Shown: positions 1-7,919, numbered from the stretch's first letter. The stretch is 24,641 bases of DNA from CAYSYH01 sp964435455 (GCA_964435455.1 CAYSYH010000006.1:1-24641); one strand, 5' to 3'. Numbers and translations: made by a program. The notes: generated by a model not told the origin, from the sequence alone.

Positions 1-325
1 TATCCCCAGATCTTTTAAAGAGCTTTTGGATTCTTAAGTAACCCCCAGGCCTATTTTTATTAGCAATAGCTCTTTTAGTTAATAATAAATCAACCAAAAC
101 TTTATTATTTCGTAATCTTTTGAGCAATAATCTTCTAGTTTGAAGTGAATCTCCTTTTTTTGCTATAGTCACTAACCTTTCTACATAAGGTTTAACAAAC
201 TTTGCCTTTGCCAAGGTAGTAACAATATTTTTATGCTCTATAATAGCTTTAGACAAAGAAAAGCGTAAAGCCCTTATGTGATCGTAATCTCTATTAAGTT
301 TATCCCTTTTAACTCTATGTCTCAT
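1..325 (-). CDS. rplQ: Ribosomal protein L17 (bL17), C-terminal part cut by window edge
   Basis: Large-subunit protein near the peptide exit tunnel. The reading frame starts at an ATG at 323-325 and runs off the window after 108 codons. The translation begins MRHRVKRDKLNRDYDHIRAL and contains IVTTLAKAKFVKPYVERL, both typical of the L17 N-terminal domain (the family usually starts MRHR..KLGR and has IVTTLAKAKE). It is the last visible gene of the ribosomal block, 6 bp downstream of rpoA, matching the classical alpha-operon order rpsM-rpsK-rpsD-rpoA-rplQ. Full L17 proteins are about 115 residues or longer, so only a short tail is missing. Confidence 0.95.
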   Translation of the reverse strand, partial: MRHRVKRDKLNRDYDHIRALRFSLSKAIIEHKNIVTTLAKAKFVKPYVERLVTIAKKGDSLQTRRLLLKRLRNNKVLVDLLLTKRAIANKNRPGGYLRIQKLFKRSGD

Positions 326-331
326 AATAAG

Positions 332-1279
332 TTAATCGGTTAACCCTTCTTTTTTAAGTAATTTTCTTATTTCCTGTATAGATTTTTCACCTAAATTACG
401 TACACTTAATAATTGATCTTCATCTAATAAAGCTAAATCTTTTAAGGTAGATACACCATGCTTTTTTAAAGCATTTATAGTACGTGTAGGTAAATTTAAT
501 TCCTCTATAAGAATCTCTTTAGCTTTTTGATAACGCTCATCTACAAGCGCACTCTCAGTATCTGTTGTAACATCTTCTTCTAAAACTATGTCTAAATCTG
601 TGGCAATATAACCAAAAAAATCTCTTAACAAAGCGGAAGCATATTTTAAAGCATAAAAGGGCTTCATAGAACCATTTGTAGTTATATCAATAATAAGATT
701 GTCTAATTCTGTATTTTTACCCAAACGTGCATTATCTACAGAATAATTAACAGATAAAATAGGAGAGAAAACAGTATCTAAATAAATAACACCAACTTCA
801 GATGAAGATGACATATACTCTTCTCTAGGAACATAACCAAAACCTTTTTTAATAAAAATCTCAGCTTCAAAAGAAGTAGATGCATCTGTTATAGTACAAA
901 TTATCTGATTAGGGTTAGATATACTCACATCAGAAGGTATCTTAATATCAGAAGCTTTTACAGATCCTACTCCTTTTTTAGATATAGTTACCTTTATAGG
1001 GTCAAAATCTTCTGATTTAATTTGAAAATGTACTTTCTTTAAATTTAATAATATATTAAATACATCTTCTTTTATACCCTTAATTACTGCGAATTCGTGG
1101 GAAGCATTTTTTATATAAACTTTAAAAGGAGCAGATCCTGGAATAGAAGAAAGCAATATCCTACGCAAACTATTGCCTAAAGTATGGCCATAACCTTTTG
1201 GTAAAGGACTAATACTATAAATACCTTTAGTATTTTCTTCTTGTAGTTTGTCTAGTTTCATTTTGCTTGGAGCTAACAT
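332..1279 (-). CDS. rpoA: DNA-directed RNA polymerase alpha subunit
   Basis: Alpha subunit (315 aa) that dimerises to start RNA polymerase assembly and contacts promoters and activators through its C-terminal domain. The dimerisation motif GYGHTLGNSLRR is at residues 29-40. The C-terminal domain is present (about 250-312) with the helix-hairpin motif SVRNLGEKSIQEI around 292-304. Length is normal for bacteria (about 310-330). An in-frame ATG at codon 7 (MKLDKL) is an alternative start, and no clear Shine-Dalgarno sequence separates the two. The gene lies between rpsD (31 bp) and rplQ (6 bp) as in the classical alpha operon. Confidence 0.97.
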   Translation of the reverse strand: MLAPSKMKLDKLQEENTKGIYSISPLPKGYGHTLGNSLRRILLSSIPGSAPFKVYIKNASHEFAVIKGIKEDVFNILLNLKKVHFQIKSEDFDPIKVTISKKGVGSVKASDIKIPSDVSISNPNQIICTITDASTSFEAEIFIKKGFGYVPREEYMSSSSEVGVIYLDTVFSPILSVNYSVDNARLGKNTELDNLIIDITTNGSMKPFYALKYASALLRDFFGYIATDLDIVLEEDVTTDTESALVDERYQKAKEILIEELNLPTRTINALKKHGVSTLKDLALLDEDQLLSVRNLGEKSIQEIRKLLKKEGLTD

Positions 1280-1310
1280 AATTTTTATATAAATTTATAC
1301 TATTTTTTTA

Positions 1311-1913
1311 CTATCTTGAATAAAATTCAACTATTAATTGTTCTTTAACATCTTCCGTAATAGAATCTCTAGTAGGTAAGGCCTTTACAGTTAATTCTTT
1401 TTTTGTCTTATTCCAATTAAGCCAAAAAACTTCTTCAAAATCAGGTAGTTGTGCTACATCAAAACCTTCAACAGGCTTTATTATATCACCAACATTTATT
1501 TGAATGGATGGGGTTTTAACAACTCTACCATTCAATAAAAATTTAGACTGTCCAATCCACTGACGAGCTTGAGCTCTAGTATCTGCTAAACCAGCTCGGT
1601 ATAAAACATTATCTAAACGTCTTTCTAAAAGTATTAAAAGTTGTTCTCCTGTTAAACCTTTTTGTTTTAATGCTTTTTTATAATAATTTTTAAATTGTCT
1701 CTCATATATACCATATAATCTTTTCACTTTTTGTTTTTCCCTTAATTGCAAGCCATATTCGGATAAACGTTTCCTAGAAAGACCGTGTTGTCCAGGAGGT
1801 TGGGGCCTTCGCGTAAGAGGATTCTTTTCTGTATAGGTTTTTGCGCCTTTTAAGTAAAGCTCTGTACCTTCTCTACGTGCTAATCTTCCTTTAGGACCTG
1901 TATATCTTCCCAT
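1311..1913 (-). CDS. rpsD: Ribosomal protein S4 (uS4), zinc-free form
   Basis: Primary 16S rRNA-binding protein that nucleates assembly of the 30S body and, in many bacteria, represses its own operon. 200 aa, normal length. The S4 RNA-binding fold spans about 97-136 (starts ERRLDNVLYRAG, includes FLLNGRVVKTPS). The N-terminal region lacks the four cysteines of the zinc-binding variant, so this is the Cys-free form. The ATG is preceded by AAGGAGAG about 9 bases upstream, one of the clearer Shine-Dalgarno sites in the block. It ends in TAG and lies 2 bp from rpsK. Confidence 0.97.
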   Translation of the reverse strand: MGRYTGPKGRLARREGTELYLKGAKTYTEKNPLTRRPQPPGQHGLSRKRLSEYGLQLREKQKVKRLYGIYERQFKNYYKKALKQKGLTGEQLLILLERRLDNVLYRAGLADTRAQARQWIGQSKFLLNGRVVKTPSIQINVGDIIKPVEGFDVAQLPDFEEVFWLNWNKTKKELTVKALPTRDSITEDVKEQLIVEFYSR

Positions 1914-1915
1914 AA

Positions 1916-2311
1916 TTATACTCTCCTTTTCTTTTTAGCCCTACACCCATTATGAGGTATAGGCGTAACATCTTTAATACTAACAATTTTTAAGCCTGCA
2001 CTTTTAAGTGCTTTTATTGCGGAAATTTTTGAGGAACCGGGTCCTTTTGTAATAATTTCAACCGTATTTAAGCCTTTTTCTAAAGCCTTTTTAGCCGCTA
2101 CTTCAGCTGCTAAAGAAGCAGCATAAGGTGTAGAACGCCTAGCTCCACTAAAGCCTACCACTCCGGGATTTGCCCAAGAAACAACATCTCCCTTATCATT
2201 AGTAATACTAATCAAAGTATTATTATAAGTACAAGTAATATAAGCCCTACCCTTAGATGTAATAACAAGGTTACTCTTTTTTTTACTTTTTTTTGTTTTT
2301 TGTTTAGACAT
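1916..2311 (-). CDS. rpsK: Ribosomal protein S11 (uS11)
   Basis: Platform protein of the 30S subunit, close to the mRNA exit/E-site region. 131 aa, as usual. The lysine-rich N-terminus is followed by the conserved core (ITNDKGDVVSWANPGVVGF near 37-55; GARRSTPYAA) and the C-terminal IPHNGCRAKKKRRV, which is nearly invariant. It sits 9 bp after rpsM and 2 bp before rpsD in transcription order and so belongs to the same polycistron. Confidence 0.98.
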   Translation of the reverse strand: MSKQKTKKSKKKSNLVITSKGRAYITCTYNNTLISITNDKGDVVSWANPGVVGFSGARRSTPYAASLAAEVAAKKALEKGLNTVEIITKGPGSSKISAIKALKSAGLKIVSIKDVTPIPHNGCRAKKKRRV

Positions 2312-2320
2312 AACTTAAAT

Positions 2321-2707
2321 TTATTTTTTGGTTAACACCTTCTTTAAACCTCCTACAGCTCTAGCCTTTCCCTTTCTGGTTCTAGCATTTGTACGTGTTT
2401 TCTGGCCACGAACAGGTAAACCCTTTGCATGACGGATACCTCTATAGCACCTAATATCTTTTAATCTTTTAATATTATTATTAATCAATCTTCTAAGTTC
2501 TCCTTCTGTCCTAATATGTAAAGTATCTATAGCACCTCTAATACTAGTTATTTCAGAATCAGTTAAATCAGACACCTTCTTTTGACCATCCACACCAGCT
2601 TTTTCTAGAATTTTTCTAGATGTGGAATACCCTATACCAAAAATATAAGTGAGGGCTAAATATATTTTTTTACTTTTGGGTAAATCAACCCCTAATATTC
2701 TAGCCAT
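2321..2707 (-). CDS. rpsM: Ribosomal protein S13 (uS13)
   Basis: Head protein of the 30S subunit that contacts the P-site tRNA and forms an intersubunit bridge. 128 aa. Recognised from MARILGVDLPKSKKI at the N-terminus, the helix-turn segment with YGIG-like IFGIGYSTSRKIL, the RCYRGIRHAKGLPVRGQKT stretch, and the basic tail RTNARTRKGKAR. It opens the S13-S11-S4-alpha-L17 series, 5 bp downstream of rpmJ. Confidence 0.98.
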   Translation of the reverse strand: MARILGVDLPKSKKIYLALTYIFGIGYSTSRKILEKAGVDGQKKVSDLTDSEITSIRGAIDTLHIRTEGELRRLINNNIKRLKDIRCYRGIRHAKGLPVRGQKTRTNARTRKGKARAVGGLKKVLTKK

Positions 2708-2712
2708 AAATA

Positions 2713-2826
2713 TTAACCTTGTCTTTGTTTATGTTTAGGGTTTGAGCATATTACATATACTCTACCCTTCCTTTTTACTATTTTGCAATTTCTACAAATC
2801 TTTTTAACTGAAGCTCTTACTTTCAT
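2713..2826 (-). CDS. rpmJ: Ribosomal protein L36 (bL36), zinc form
   Basis: A 37-residue protein, read directly from the minus strand (ATG at 2824-2826, TAA at 2713-2715). It begins MKVRASVKKICRNCKIV and ends CSNPKHKQRQG. The zinc ligands Cys11, Cys14, Cys27 and His32 are all present, so this is the zinc-binding form. L36 is the smallest 50S protein and binds near helices 89 and 97 of 23S rRNA. Its position between infA and rpsM is canonical. Confidence 0.95.
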   Translation of the reverse strand: MKVRASVKKICRNCKIVKRKGRVYVICSNPKHKQRQG

Positions 2827-2873
2827 AACAAGATTCATTTTATCAAAAAAAATTTTAAAATCTACTTATAAAT

Positions 2874-3110
2874 CTATTTAGCATATCTATATACAATTCT
2901 CCCTCTGGTTAAATCATATTTACTAAACTCTAACTTTACTCTATCTCCAGGAACTAATTTTATATAAAATTTTCTTAATTTCCCAGCCACATGGGCTAAA
3001 ACCTCATCTTCCGAATCTTCTAATTTTATTTTAAAAGTAGCTCCGGGAAGCTTTTCTAAAACAACTCCATCCTTAACAATTATGCCTTTTTTATTTTTAT
3101 TATTTTCCAT
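2874..3110 (-). CDS. infA: Translation initiation factor IF-1
   Basis: Single S1-type OB-fold protein that binds the 30S A site during initiation. 78 aa, slightly longer than the usual 71-73 because of an N-terminal MENNKNKKG extension. The core includes VLEKLPGATFKIKLED (family: EVLPNAMFRVELEN), HVAGKLRKFYIKLVPGDRV and the C-terminal YDLTRGRIVYRYA (family: YDLTKGRITYR). A good promoter candidate lies just upstream (3129-3157), so infA and the genes after it may be expressed partly independently of the long operon. Ends in TAG. Confidence 0.97.
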   Translation of the reverse strand: MENNKNKKGIIVKDGVVLEKLPGATFKIKLEDSEDEVLAHVAGKLRKFYIKLVPGDRVKLEFSKYDLTRGRIVYRYAK

Positions 3111-3128
3111 AAAACTAAATCAAGGCGA

Positions 3129-3157
3129 ATTTTACCATAAAATAAGCATAAAATCAA
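3129..3157 (-). promoter_or_regulatory. Candidate sigma70-type promoter before infA
   Basis: On the minus strand there is a TTGATT box (3152-3157), a 17-base spacer and a TAAAAT box (3129-3134), in the 61-bp gap between map and infA. Spacing is ideal and both hexamers match the consensus at 4-5 positions. The -10 box ends 18 bases before the infA ATG. No experiment supports it, and AT-rich sequence yields such boxes by chance, but this is among the best matches in the window. Confidence 0.5.
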
Positions 3158-3171
3158 CCTTTAGTATAATA

Positions 3172-3930
3172 CTACTCGGGCCAGTAAGTTAAGATAACAG
3201 GACCTCTGTTAGAAATTAATACTGTATGCTCAAACTGGGCACTAAGTTTATTATCTTTAGTATCTAAACTAAAATTATCTTTACCTATCACAAGTTCTGG
3301 ACTACCTTGCATATACATAACTTCTATGGCTACTAGTTGATTTTCTTTTAATACAGGTCCTTTGCCTTTTTTACCAAAACAAGGTATTTGAGGCGATTCA
3401 TGTAGCTTTTTACCAATACCATGTCCAACCAAATCTACAGATACATTATAACCATACCTAGTAATTGTTTTTTCCATAACAAAAGATATATCTCCTACCC
3501 TATTACCTGGTAAAGCTTTAGAAATAGCTTTTAAAACAGCTTTTTTCCCCGCTTGTAAAAAATTGGATTGTTTATTTGTTTTCACCTCCCAAGTATAAGA
3601 TATATCCGAATAAATCCCCTTATAAATAGAACCTAAATCTACAGTTATAATATCTCCTTTTTGTATATAAGAGTCAATAGAAGGTAGCGTATGAACTAAT
3701 TGATGATTTAAAGATATACAACTAGAAAATTTATATATCCCTTCACCCGTGTCATAATTCAAAAAAGCAGGCGTAGCGTCTAATTCTAGAATACGGTTTT
3801 TTATGAATTCATCTATTTTTAAAGTTGTAATGCCAGGCTCCACTAACAAAAAAACTTCTTTTAAAACTTGAGAGCTTATTTGTGCACTTTTTTTAGCCTT
3901 ATTTAGATCTTGAGAAGTTCTTATTATCAT
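3172..3930 (-). CDS. map: Methionine aminopeptidase, type I
   Basis: Removes the initiator methionine from nascent proteins. 252 aa, the usual length for type I. The five metal ligands of the pita-bread fold are all visible: Asp98 (TVDLGS), Asp109 (YSDIS), His170 (GHGIGKKLHESP), Glu203 (AIEVM) and Glu234 (QFEHT). His80 (NHQLVH) fits the conserved substrate-binding histidine. The gene sits between adk and infA as in many Gram-positive spc operons. Its start overlaps the 3' end of adk by 32 bp, suggesting translational coupling. Ends in TAG. Confidence 0.97.
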   Translation of the reverse strand: MIIRTSQDLNKAKKSAQISSQVLKEVFLLVEPGITTLKIDEFIKNRILELDATPAFLNYDTGEGIYKFSSCISLNHQLVHTLPSIDSYIQKGDIITVDLGSIYKGIYSDISYTWEVKTNKQSNFLQAGKKAVLKAISKALPGNRVGDISFVMEKTITRYGYNVSVDLVGHGIGKKLHESPQIPCFGKKGKGPVLKENQLVAIEVMYMQGSPELVIGKDNFSLDTKDNKLSAQFEHTVLISNRGPVILTYWPE

Positions 3931-4498
3931 TAAAATGCTTTTTTATTATATAAACAATATTTTTATGTATTTCCTTTATAGAAGGGTTTCCATCTACTTT
4001 TACCAAAAGGCCTCTTTTTTTGTATTCATTTAAAATGGGTCCAATATTTTTATGATATAAATTTAACCTATGTTGAATGGATTTAGGTGTATCATCGGGC
4101 CTATTCTCTATTTCAGCTCGTTTTATAAGTCTTTTTTTAGATTCTCTTATAGAAGTATTTATAAAGATAACCAAATCTAAATGCTTACCTAATTCTTTAA
4201 GTGTATTATCTATCTCTATTAATTGAGACATCTTTCTAGGTGTACCATCTATCACTATACCCTTTTTAGAATTAGATACTAAAGCATTGTGTAATAAATT
4301 ATTAACTATAGAATCATCTACTAAATCACCATTAATATAGCTTTTATATACTTTAGAATATAAAGGATGTTTTGTATTTTTCAAAACAGATCTTAATGCG
4401 TTTCCTGTAGAAAAATGTTTTAAATTAAAATCTTTAGCAATAAGTTTTGCTTGTGTAGTTTTTCCACTGCCTTGAGGACCTAATACAAGAATTATCAT
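3899..4498 (-). CDS. adk: Adenylate kinase, short-LID form without zinc
   Basis: Interconverts ATP + AMP and 2 ADP. 199 aa. The P-loop GPQGSGKT is at residues 7-14, followed by HFSTGNALR (AMP-binding region), the IDGTPRKMSQL segment (family DGFPR) and the LID-flanking RAEIENRPDDTP and RLNLYHK. The cysteine-containing zinc LID insertion is absent, which explains a length below the roughly 214 aa long form. It is followed by map with a 32-bp overlap and preceded by the YbaB-like gene (6-bp gap), within the secY-adk-map-infA module. Confidence 0.95.
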   Translation of the reverse strand: MIILVLGPQGSGKTTQAKLIAKDFNLKHFSTGNALRSVLKNTKHPLYSKVYKSYINGDLVDDSIVNNLLHNALVSNSKKGIVIDGTPRKMSQLIEIDNTLKELGKHLDLVIFINTSIRESKKRLIKRAEIENRPDDTPKSIQHRLNLYHKNIGPILNEYKKRGLLVKVDGNPSIKEIHKNIVYIIKKHFNDNKNFSRSK

Positions 4499-4504
4499 AC
4501 AAAA

Positions 4505-4786
4505 TTACATTAAATCTAAACCATCTAGAGCACCTGTTTTAGAAAGTTTCATTAATTTTTTTTGAATTTCTTTTAAAGCTTTCTTTCTAGCTTTTTTAAA
4601 AGCAGGCACATCTTCACCATTAATTTTTACAGACTCAATTTCATAGGTTGCTACAGCACCTTTCGCTACAATTGTAATATTCCCTTCGGTAATTTCCACT
4701 CTTATTTCACCTAATTTTTTATTTAAAGCGGAAACCTTTCTTTGAGCAGCTAAGGCTTGGCCAGTTTGTTTTATTTTTCCAAACAT
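4505..4786 (-). CDS. YbaB/EbfC-family nucleoid-associated protein
   Basis: A 93-residue protein that fits the YbaB/EbfC family of small dimeric DNA-binding proteins. Supporting features are an N-terminal helix with the MFGKIKQTGQALAAQRKV pattern (family: M..LMKQAQKMQ..M), a middle strand region (EIRVEITEGNITIVAKG, where the family has G.V.V...G), and a C-terminal helix with ALKEIQKKLMKLS. This is inference from pattern and length. The usual neighbours of ybaB are dnaX and recR; here the gene lies between secY (15 bp) and adk (6 bp), inside the ribosomal block. Confidence 0.7.
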   Translation of the reverse strand: MFGKIKQTGQALAAQRKVSALNKKLGEIRVEITEGNITIVAKGAVATYEIESVKINGEDVPAFKKARKKALKEIQKKLMKLSKTGALDGLDLM

Positions 4787-4801
4787 AGTTTTATTTAAAA
4801 T

Positions 4802-6079
4802 TTAATAATTTGTAGAAATTTTATCATATTCTCGCATTACAACTTGGGCTTCTATTTGTCTTATAGACTCAATAATTACAGATACAACAATTAAAACACC
4901 AGTACCGCCAATAGCTAAAGAACTAATATTTAAAAAACTACTTACAATGTTTGGTAATATGGCTATAAGCCCTAAAAATACAGCTCCTATCAAGGTAATT
5001 CTAGTTAAAATACGATTTAAATACTTTGCTGTTGCCTTTCCAGGGCGAATTCCAGGAATAAATCCACCCCTACTCTTTAAATCTTCTGCTATTTTTTCGG
5101 GGTTAAATGTAAAAGCTGTATAAAAAAATGTAAATATTACAACTAGCATAAAATAAAAAACATTATACAAAAAACTTGAGGTTTGAAAATTATCTATTAA
5201 AAAATATCCAATTTGAGAAGGTGTACCACCTAATTGAGTAAGGTAATTACCTATAAAAGAAGGTAATAAAACTAAAGATACTGCAAAAATTATAGGTATA
5301 ACACCTGCCTGATTTACTTTTAAAGGCAAAAATGAACTACCTTGATATTGATGAGAAGCTGTAGAAGAACTTGCGTATGCAATCTCTATTTTTCTAACAG
5401 CTAAATCAACTAAAACAACCCCTCCAACAACAAAACCGGCCATTAAAACAAAGAAAATTATATTAAAAAAATTACCAGATTCTAAAGCTAACAAAAAAGA
5501 CTGAAAGGAGGAGGGTAACCCAGACAAAATACTAGCAAGTATAAGTATAGAAATACCTTGACCTATATTTTGTTCAGTAATTAAGTCCCCTAACCACATT
5601 AAAATAAAAGATCCTGCCATTAATGTAATAATAGTAACAATTAAATCAAAAGGGGTATGGCTTTTAAAGAGTCCTTGTCTAGAAAATAAAAAATAAATAC
5701 CAAAACTTTGTAGCAAAGCAATGGGAAGAGTTAAAAATTTTGTATATTTATTTATTTTTTCGTACCCATACATACCTTCTTTAGATAATTCTTCTAAACT
5801 AGGAACAATAGAAACAAGCATTTGCATAATAATAGAAGAAGTAATATAAGGACCTAAGCCTACCGTAGCTACAGAAAATCTAGATAAACTACCTCCAGAA
5901 AACAAGTTTACTAAACCTAAAAGCTGATTAGAAGAAAAAAGTGATTTTAAACTTTCATTATCAATACCAGGTAAAGGTATATGAGCAAAAATACGATAAA
6001 CTAAAATTAAAAGTAATACAGTAATTATACTTTTTCTTACTTCTGGTATTTTAAGAGCAGTTTTTAAAGTCTTAAACAT
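4802..6079 (-). CDS. secY: Protein translocase subunit SecY
   Basis: Central pore of the Sec translocon in the cytoplasmic membrane. 425 aa, normal length, with about ten hydrophobic segments. Typical signatures are IPLPGID near residues 34-40, GLGPYITSSIIMQML (about 74-88), the NIGQGISILI loop, and the C5-loop stretch EKIAEDLKSRGGFIPGIRPG (about 329-348), which contacts SecA or the ribosome. It ends with the short cytoplasmic tail MREYDKISTNY. The gene is separated from rplO by a 44-bp gap that carries a perfect 13-bp inverted repeat. Confidence 0.98.
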   Translation of the reverse strand: MFKTLKTALKIPEVRKSIITVLLLILVYRIFAHIPLPGIDNESLKSLFSSNQLLGLVNLFSGGSLSRFSVATVGLGPYITSSIIMQMLVSIVPSLEELSKEGMYGYEKINKYTKFLTLPIALLQSFGIYFLFSRQGLFKSHTPFDLIVTIITLMAGSFILMWLGDLITEQNIGQGISILILASILSGLPSSFQSFLLALESGNFFNIIFFVLMAGFVVGGVVLVDLAVRKIEIAYASSSTASHQYQGSSFLPLKVNQAGVIPIIFAVSLVLLPSFIGNYLTQLGGTPSQIGYFLIDNFQTSSFLYNVFYFMLVVIFTFFYTAFTFNPEKIAEDLKSRGGFIPGIRPGKATAKYLNRILTRITLIGAVFLGLIAILPNIVSSFLNISSLAIGGTGVLIVVSVIIESIRQIEAQVVMREYDKISTNY

Positions 6080-6102
6080 ATAATTTAAATTAGATTAGGT
6101 TT

Positions 6103-6130
6103 TAAATAATCTTAATTTTAAGATTATTTA
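6103..6130. repeat. Perfect 13-bp inverted repeat between rplO and secY
   Basis: Arms at 6103-6115 (TAAATAATCTTAA) and 6118-6130 are exact reverse complements with a 2-base centre, so the whole 28 bp is nearly palindromic. One arm covers the rplO stop codon (6124-6126). This is one of the largest gaps within the otherwise compact S10-spc block. As RNA it could form an AU-rich hairpin, but no U-tract follows in the minus direction, so it is not a convincing terminator. Confidence 0.7.
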
Positions 6131-6573
6131 GCCTTTCCTCCGGCCTTCTCTATACTTTTTAAGGCACTTTTGGAATAAAAAAACCCTACCAAAAACAAAG
6201 GTTTATCAACTGGAACATCTTTTAAAACTTTAAAATATTTAGATTTATTATCTTTTACCAAACCTTTTTTAACTAGCAATTTAGGTGTAATTACCTCTCC
6301 TTTGTCTGATTTTAAAGAATTTAATACAGAAGTTTTAATTACAGTATATGTAACTTTTTTTAAAGGTTTAAAACCCTTTAAATGAGGGAGGCGTTTTACT
6401 AAAGGTAATTGACCTCCTTCAAATCTCAAAGGTACTTTACCTCCACTACGTGATTTTTGACCTTTTTGTCCTCTTAAAGAAGTATGGCCACCGTGACCAC
6501 TACCAACACCTCTACCTACTCGTGTCTTTTTCTTTTTTTGCCATCTTGGTTTAAGTATATTTGATAAATCCAT
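6124..6573 (-). CDS. rplO: Ribosomal protein L15 (uL15)
   Basis: 50S assembly protein, 149 aa. The glycine-rich basic N-terminal extension reads GRGVGSGHGGHTSLRGQKGQ (about 19-38), followed by FEGGQLPLVKRLPHLKGF (family FEGGQMPL.RRLPK.GF). It is normally preceded by rpmD (L30). Here it begins 4 bp after the rpsE stop, leaving no room for rpmD. The stop codon lies inside an inverted repeat shared with the secY leader. Confidence 0.97.
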   Translation of the reverse strand: MDLSNILKPRWQKKKKTRVGRGVGSGHGGHTSLRGQKGQKSRSGGKVPLRFEGGQLPLVKRLPHLKGFKPLKKVTYTVIKTSVLNSLKSDKGEVITPKLLVKKGLVKDNKSKYFKVLKDVPVDKPLFLVGFFYSKSALKSIEKAGGKAK

Positions 6574-6577
6574 AATT

Positions 6578-7009
6578 TTAATAAGAAGTTAATAACTCTA
6601 TTGTAGCTAAAACATTTAAAGCTTTATTATTAGTTCCTAAAATTTTAGCAGACGCATTTTTTACACCAGCTAATTCTAAAACATTACGTACAGATCCTCC
6701 CGCAATTAGCCCAGATCCAGGAGGAGCTGGTTTAATCAATATTTTAGCTGCTCCTTTTTTAATTCTTTTTTCATAAGGAACCGTACCTTCTACAAGTTTT
6801 ACAGTCTTCAAATTAGTTCTTGCTTTTTTTGAAGCCTTTTGTATAGCTTCAGTAAGAGTTAATGCTTTTCCTATATAGAATCCTATATTACCATTTTTGT
6901 CTCCTGCTATAACAAGAGCTGTAAAATGTATGCGATTACCTCCTGCATTCTTTTTAGAAACTCTTTTAACTTGTATTACTTTTTCTTCTAGATTTGATCG
7001 TTTTTCCAT
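6578..7009 (-). CDS. rpsE: Ribosomal protein S5 (uS5)
   Basis: 30S protein at the mRNA entry site, linked to decoding accuracy. 143 aa, shorter than the roughly 166 aa of E. coli because both termini are trimmed. The double-stranded-RNA-like domain is visible as KNAGGNRIHFTALVIAGD (about 20-37) and GNIGFYIGKA, and the C-terminal domain as AAKILIKPAPPGSGLIAGG and VRNVLELAGVKNASAKILG. Next gene downstream is rplO with a 4-bp gap. Confidence 0.97.
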   Translation of the reverse strand: MEKRSNLEEKVIQVKRVSKKNAGGNRIHFTALVIAGDKNGNIGFYIGKALTLTEAIQKASKKARTNLKTVKLVEGTVPYEKRIKKGAAKILIKPAPPGSGLIAGGSVRNVLELAGVKNASAKILGTNNKALNVLATIELLTSY

Positions 7010-7018
7010 AATATATTA

Positions 7019-7360
7019 TTAAAATTTTACTCCTGATTCTCTTGCACCTTCTGCAACAGCTTTTACTCTACCGTGATATTTATAACCATTCCTATCAAAA
7101 TAAACATTTGTTATCTTCTTTTTTAACAAATATTTACCAGCCATTATACCTACTTCTTTAGCTAACTCTAATTTGGAACCTTTTTTGTTGATATTTTTAG
7201 TAATAAAGGAAGTTAAAACTCTTCTGTTCTCGTCTAAAACTAAAGCATAAGTATACAAATTACTTTTAAATACCTTTAAAGAATATTTTTCTCTATTCTT
7301 TTGGGTCCTATAATATACTTTTCTTTTTGTTTTAGTTCTATTGTCTTTATTTATATACAT
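7019..7360 (-). CDS. rplR: Ribosomal protein L18 (uL18)
   Basis: 5S rRNA-binding protein of the central protuberance. 113 aa, normal length. Conserved parts are LKVFKSNLYTYALVLDE (family L.V.RS..H.YAQ..D), the segment GIMAGKYLLKKKITNVYFDR (family G..(I/L)A.RA...GI..V.FDR) and the C-terminal HGRVKAVAEGARESGVKF. Located 2 bp after rplF and 9 bp before rpsE, matching the standard spc order. Confidence 0.96.
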   Translation of the reverse strand: MYINKDNRTKTKRKVYYRTQKNREKYSLKVFKSNLYTYALVLDENRRVLTSFITKNINKKGSKLELAKEVGIMAGKYLLKKKITNVYFDRNGYKYHGRVKAVAEGARESGVKF

Positions 7361-7362
7361 AA

Positions 7363-7908
7363 TTATTCTCCTGTTCCTCCAGCCTTAGCTGATTTACGTC
7401 TTATTACTTCATCAATATATTTTATGCCCTTACCTTTATAAGGCTCTGGCTTTCTTATAGCTCTAATTTTAGAAGCTACCAAACCTACTAACTGTTTGTC
7501 AATCCCTTTAACTGTAATAATAGTATTATTTTCTACATTTAATTCAATACCTTGTGGAGCTTTAACCGTTATAGGATGTGAATAACCTGCATGTAGTATA
7601 AGATCTGCCCCTTGCTTTTGAGCTCTATAACCCACTCCAATCATTTCTAATTTCTTTTCAAAACCCTCCTCTACACCTCTTACAGCATTATTAATTAAAC
7701 TCCTTAATAATCCCCACAATGCATTTAGTTTTTTGTTATTCTTATCACTAACCTTAACAAATACCATATCATCTTTAACCTCAACATTTAATCCTTTAAA
7801 GGTAGGTACTGTCAGTTCACCTTTAGGACCTTTAATTAAAATATTGTCTGTGCCTACTTGTACAGTAGCGCTATTTAATTTTATTGGTTTTTTTCCTATT
7901 CTAGACAT
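7363..7908 (-). CDS. rplF: Ribosomal protein L6 (uL6)
   Basis: 50S protein near the factor-binding centre. Start placed at the ATG at 7906-7908, which gives the canonical N-terminus MSRIGKKPI and 181 aa. The open frame extends upstream to 7935, but that would overlap the end of rpsH and add nine unrelated residues. Conserved features are VKGPKGEL-like IKGPKGELTVP, GYRAQKQGADLILHAGYSHP and the C-terminal signature EPYKGKGIKYIDEVIRRKSAKAGG-like segment (PYKGKGIKY). Confidence 0.96.
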   Translation of the reverse strand: MSRIGKKPIKLNSATVQVGTDNILIKGPKGELTVPTFKGLNVEVKDDMVFVKVSDKNNKKLNALWGLLRSLINNAVRGVEEGFEKKLEMIGVGYRAQKQGADLILHAGYSHPITVKAPQGIELNVENNTIITVKGIDKQLVGLVASKIRAIRKPEPYKGKGIKYIDEVIRRKSAKAGGTGE

Positions 7909-7919
7909 AAATATATTTG

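Noticed and set aside
6103..6130. Reading the rplO-secY palindrome as an intrinsic terminator
   Set aside because: The stem is AU-only apart from one G-C pair and no U-tract follows on the minus strand; secY must also be transcribed with the operon.
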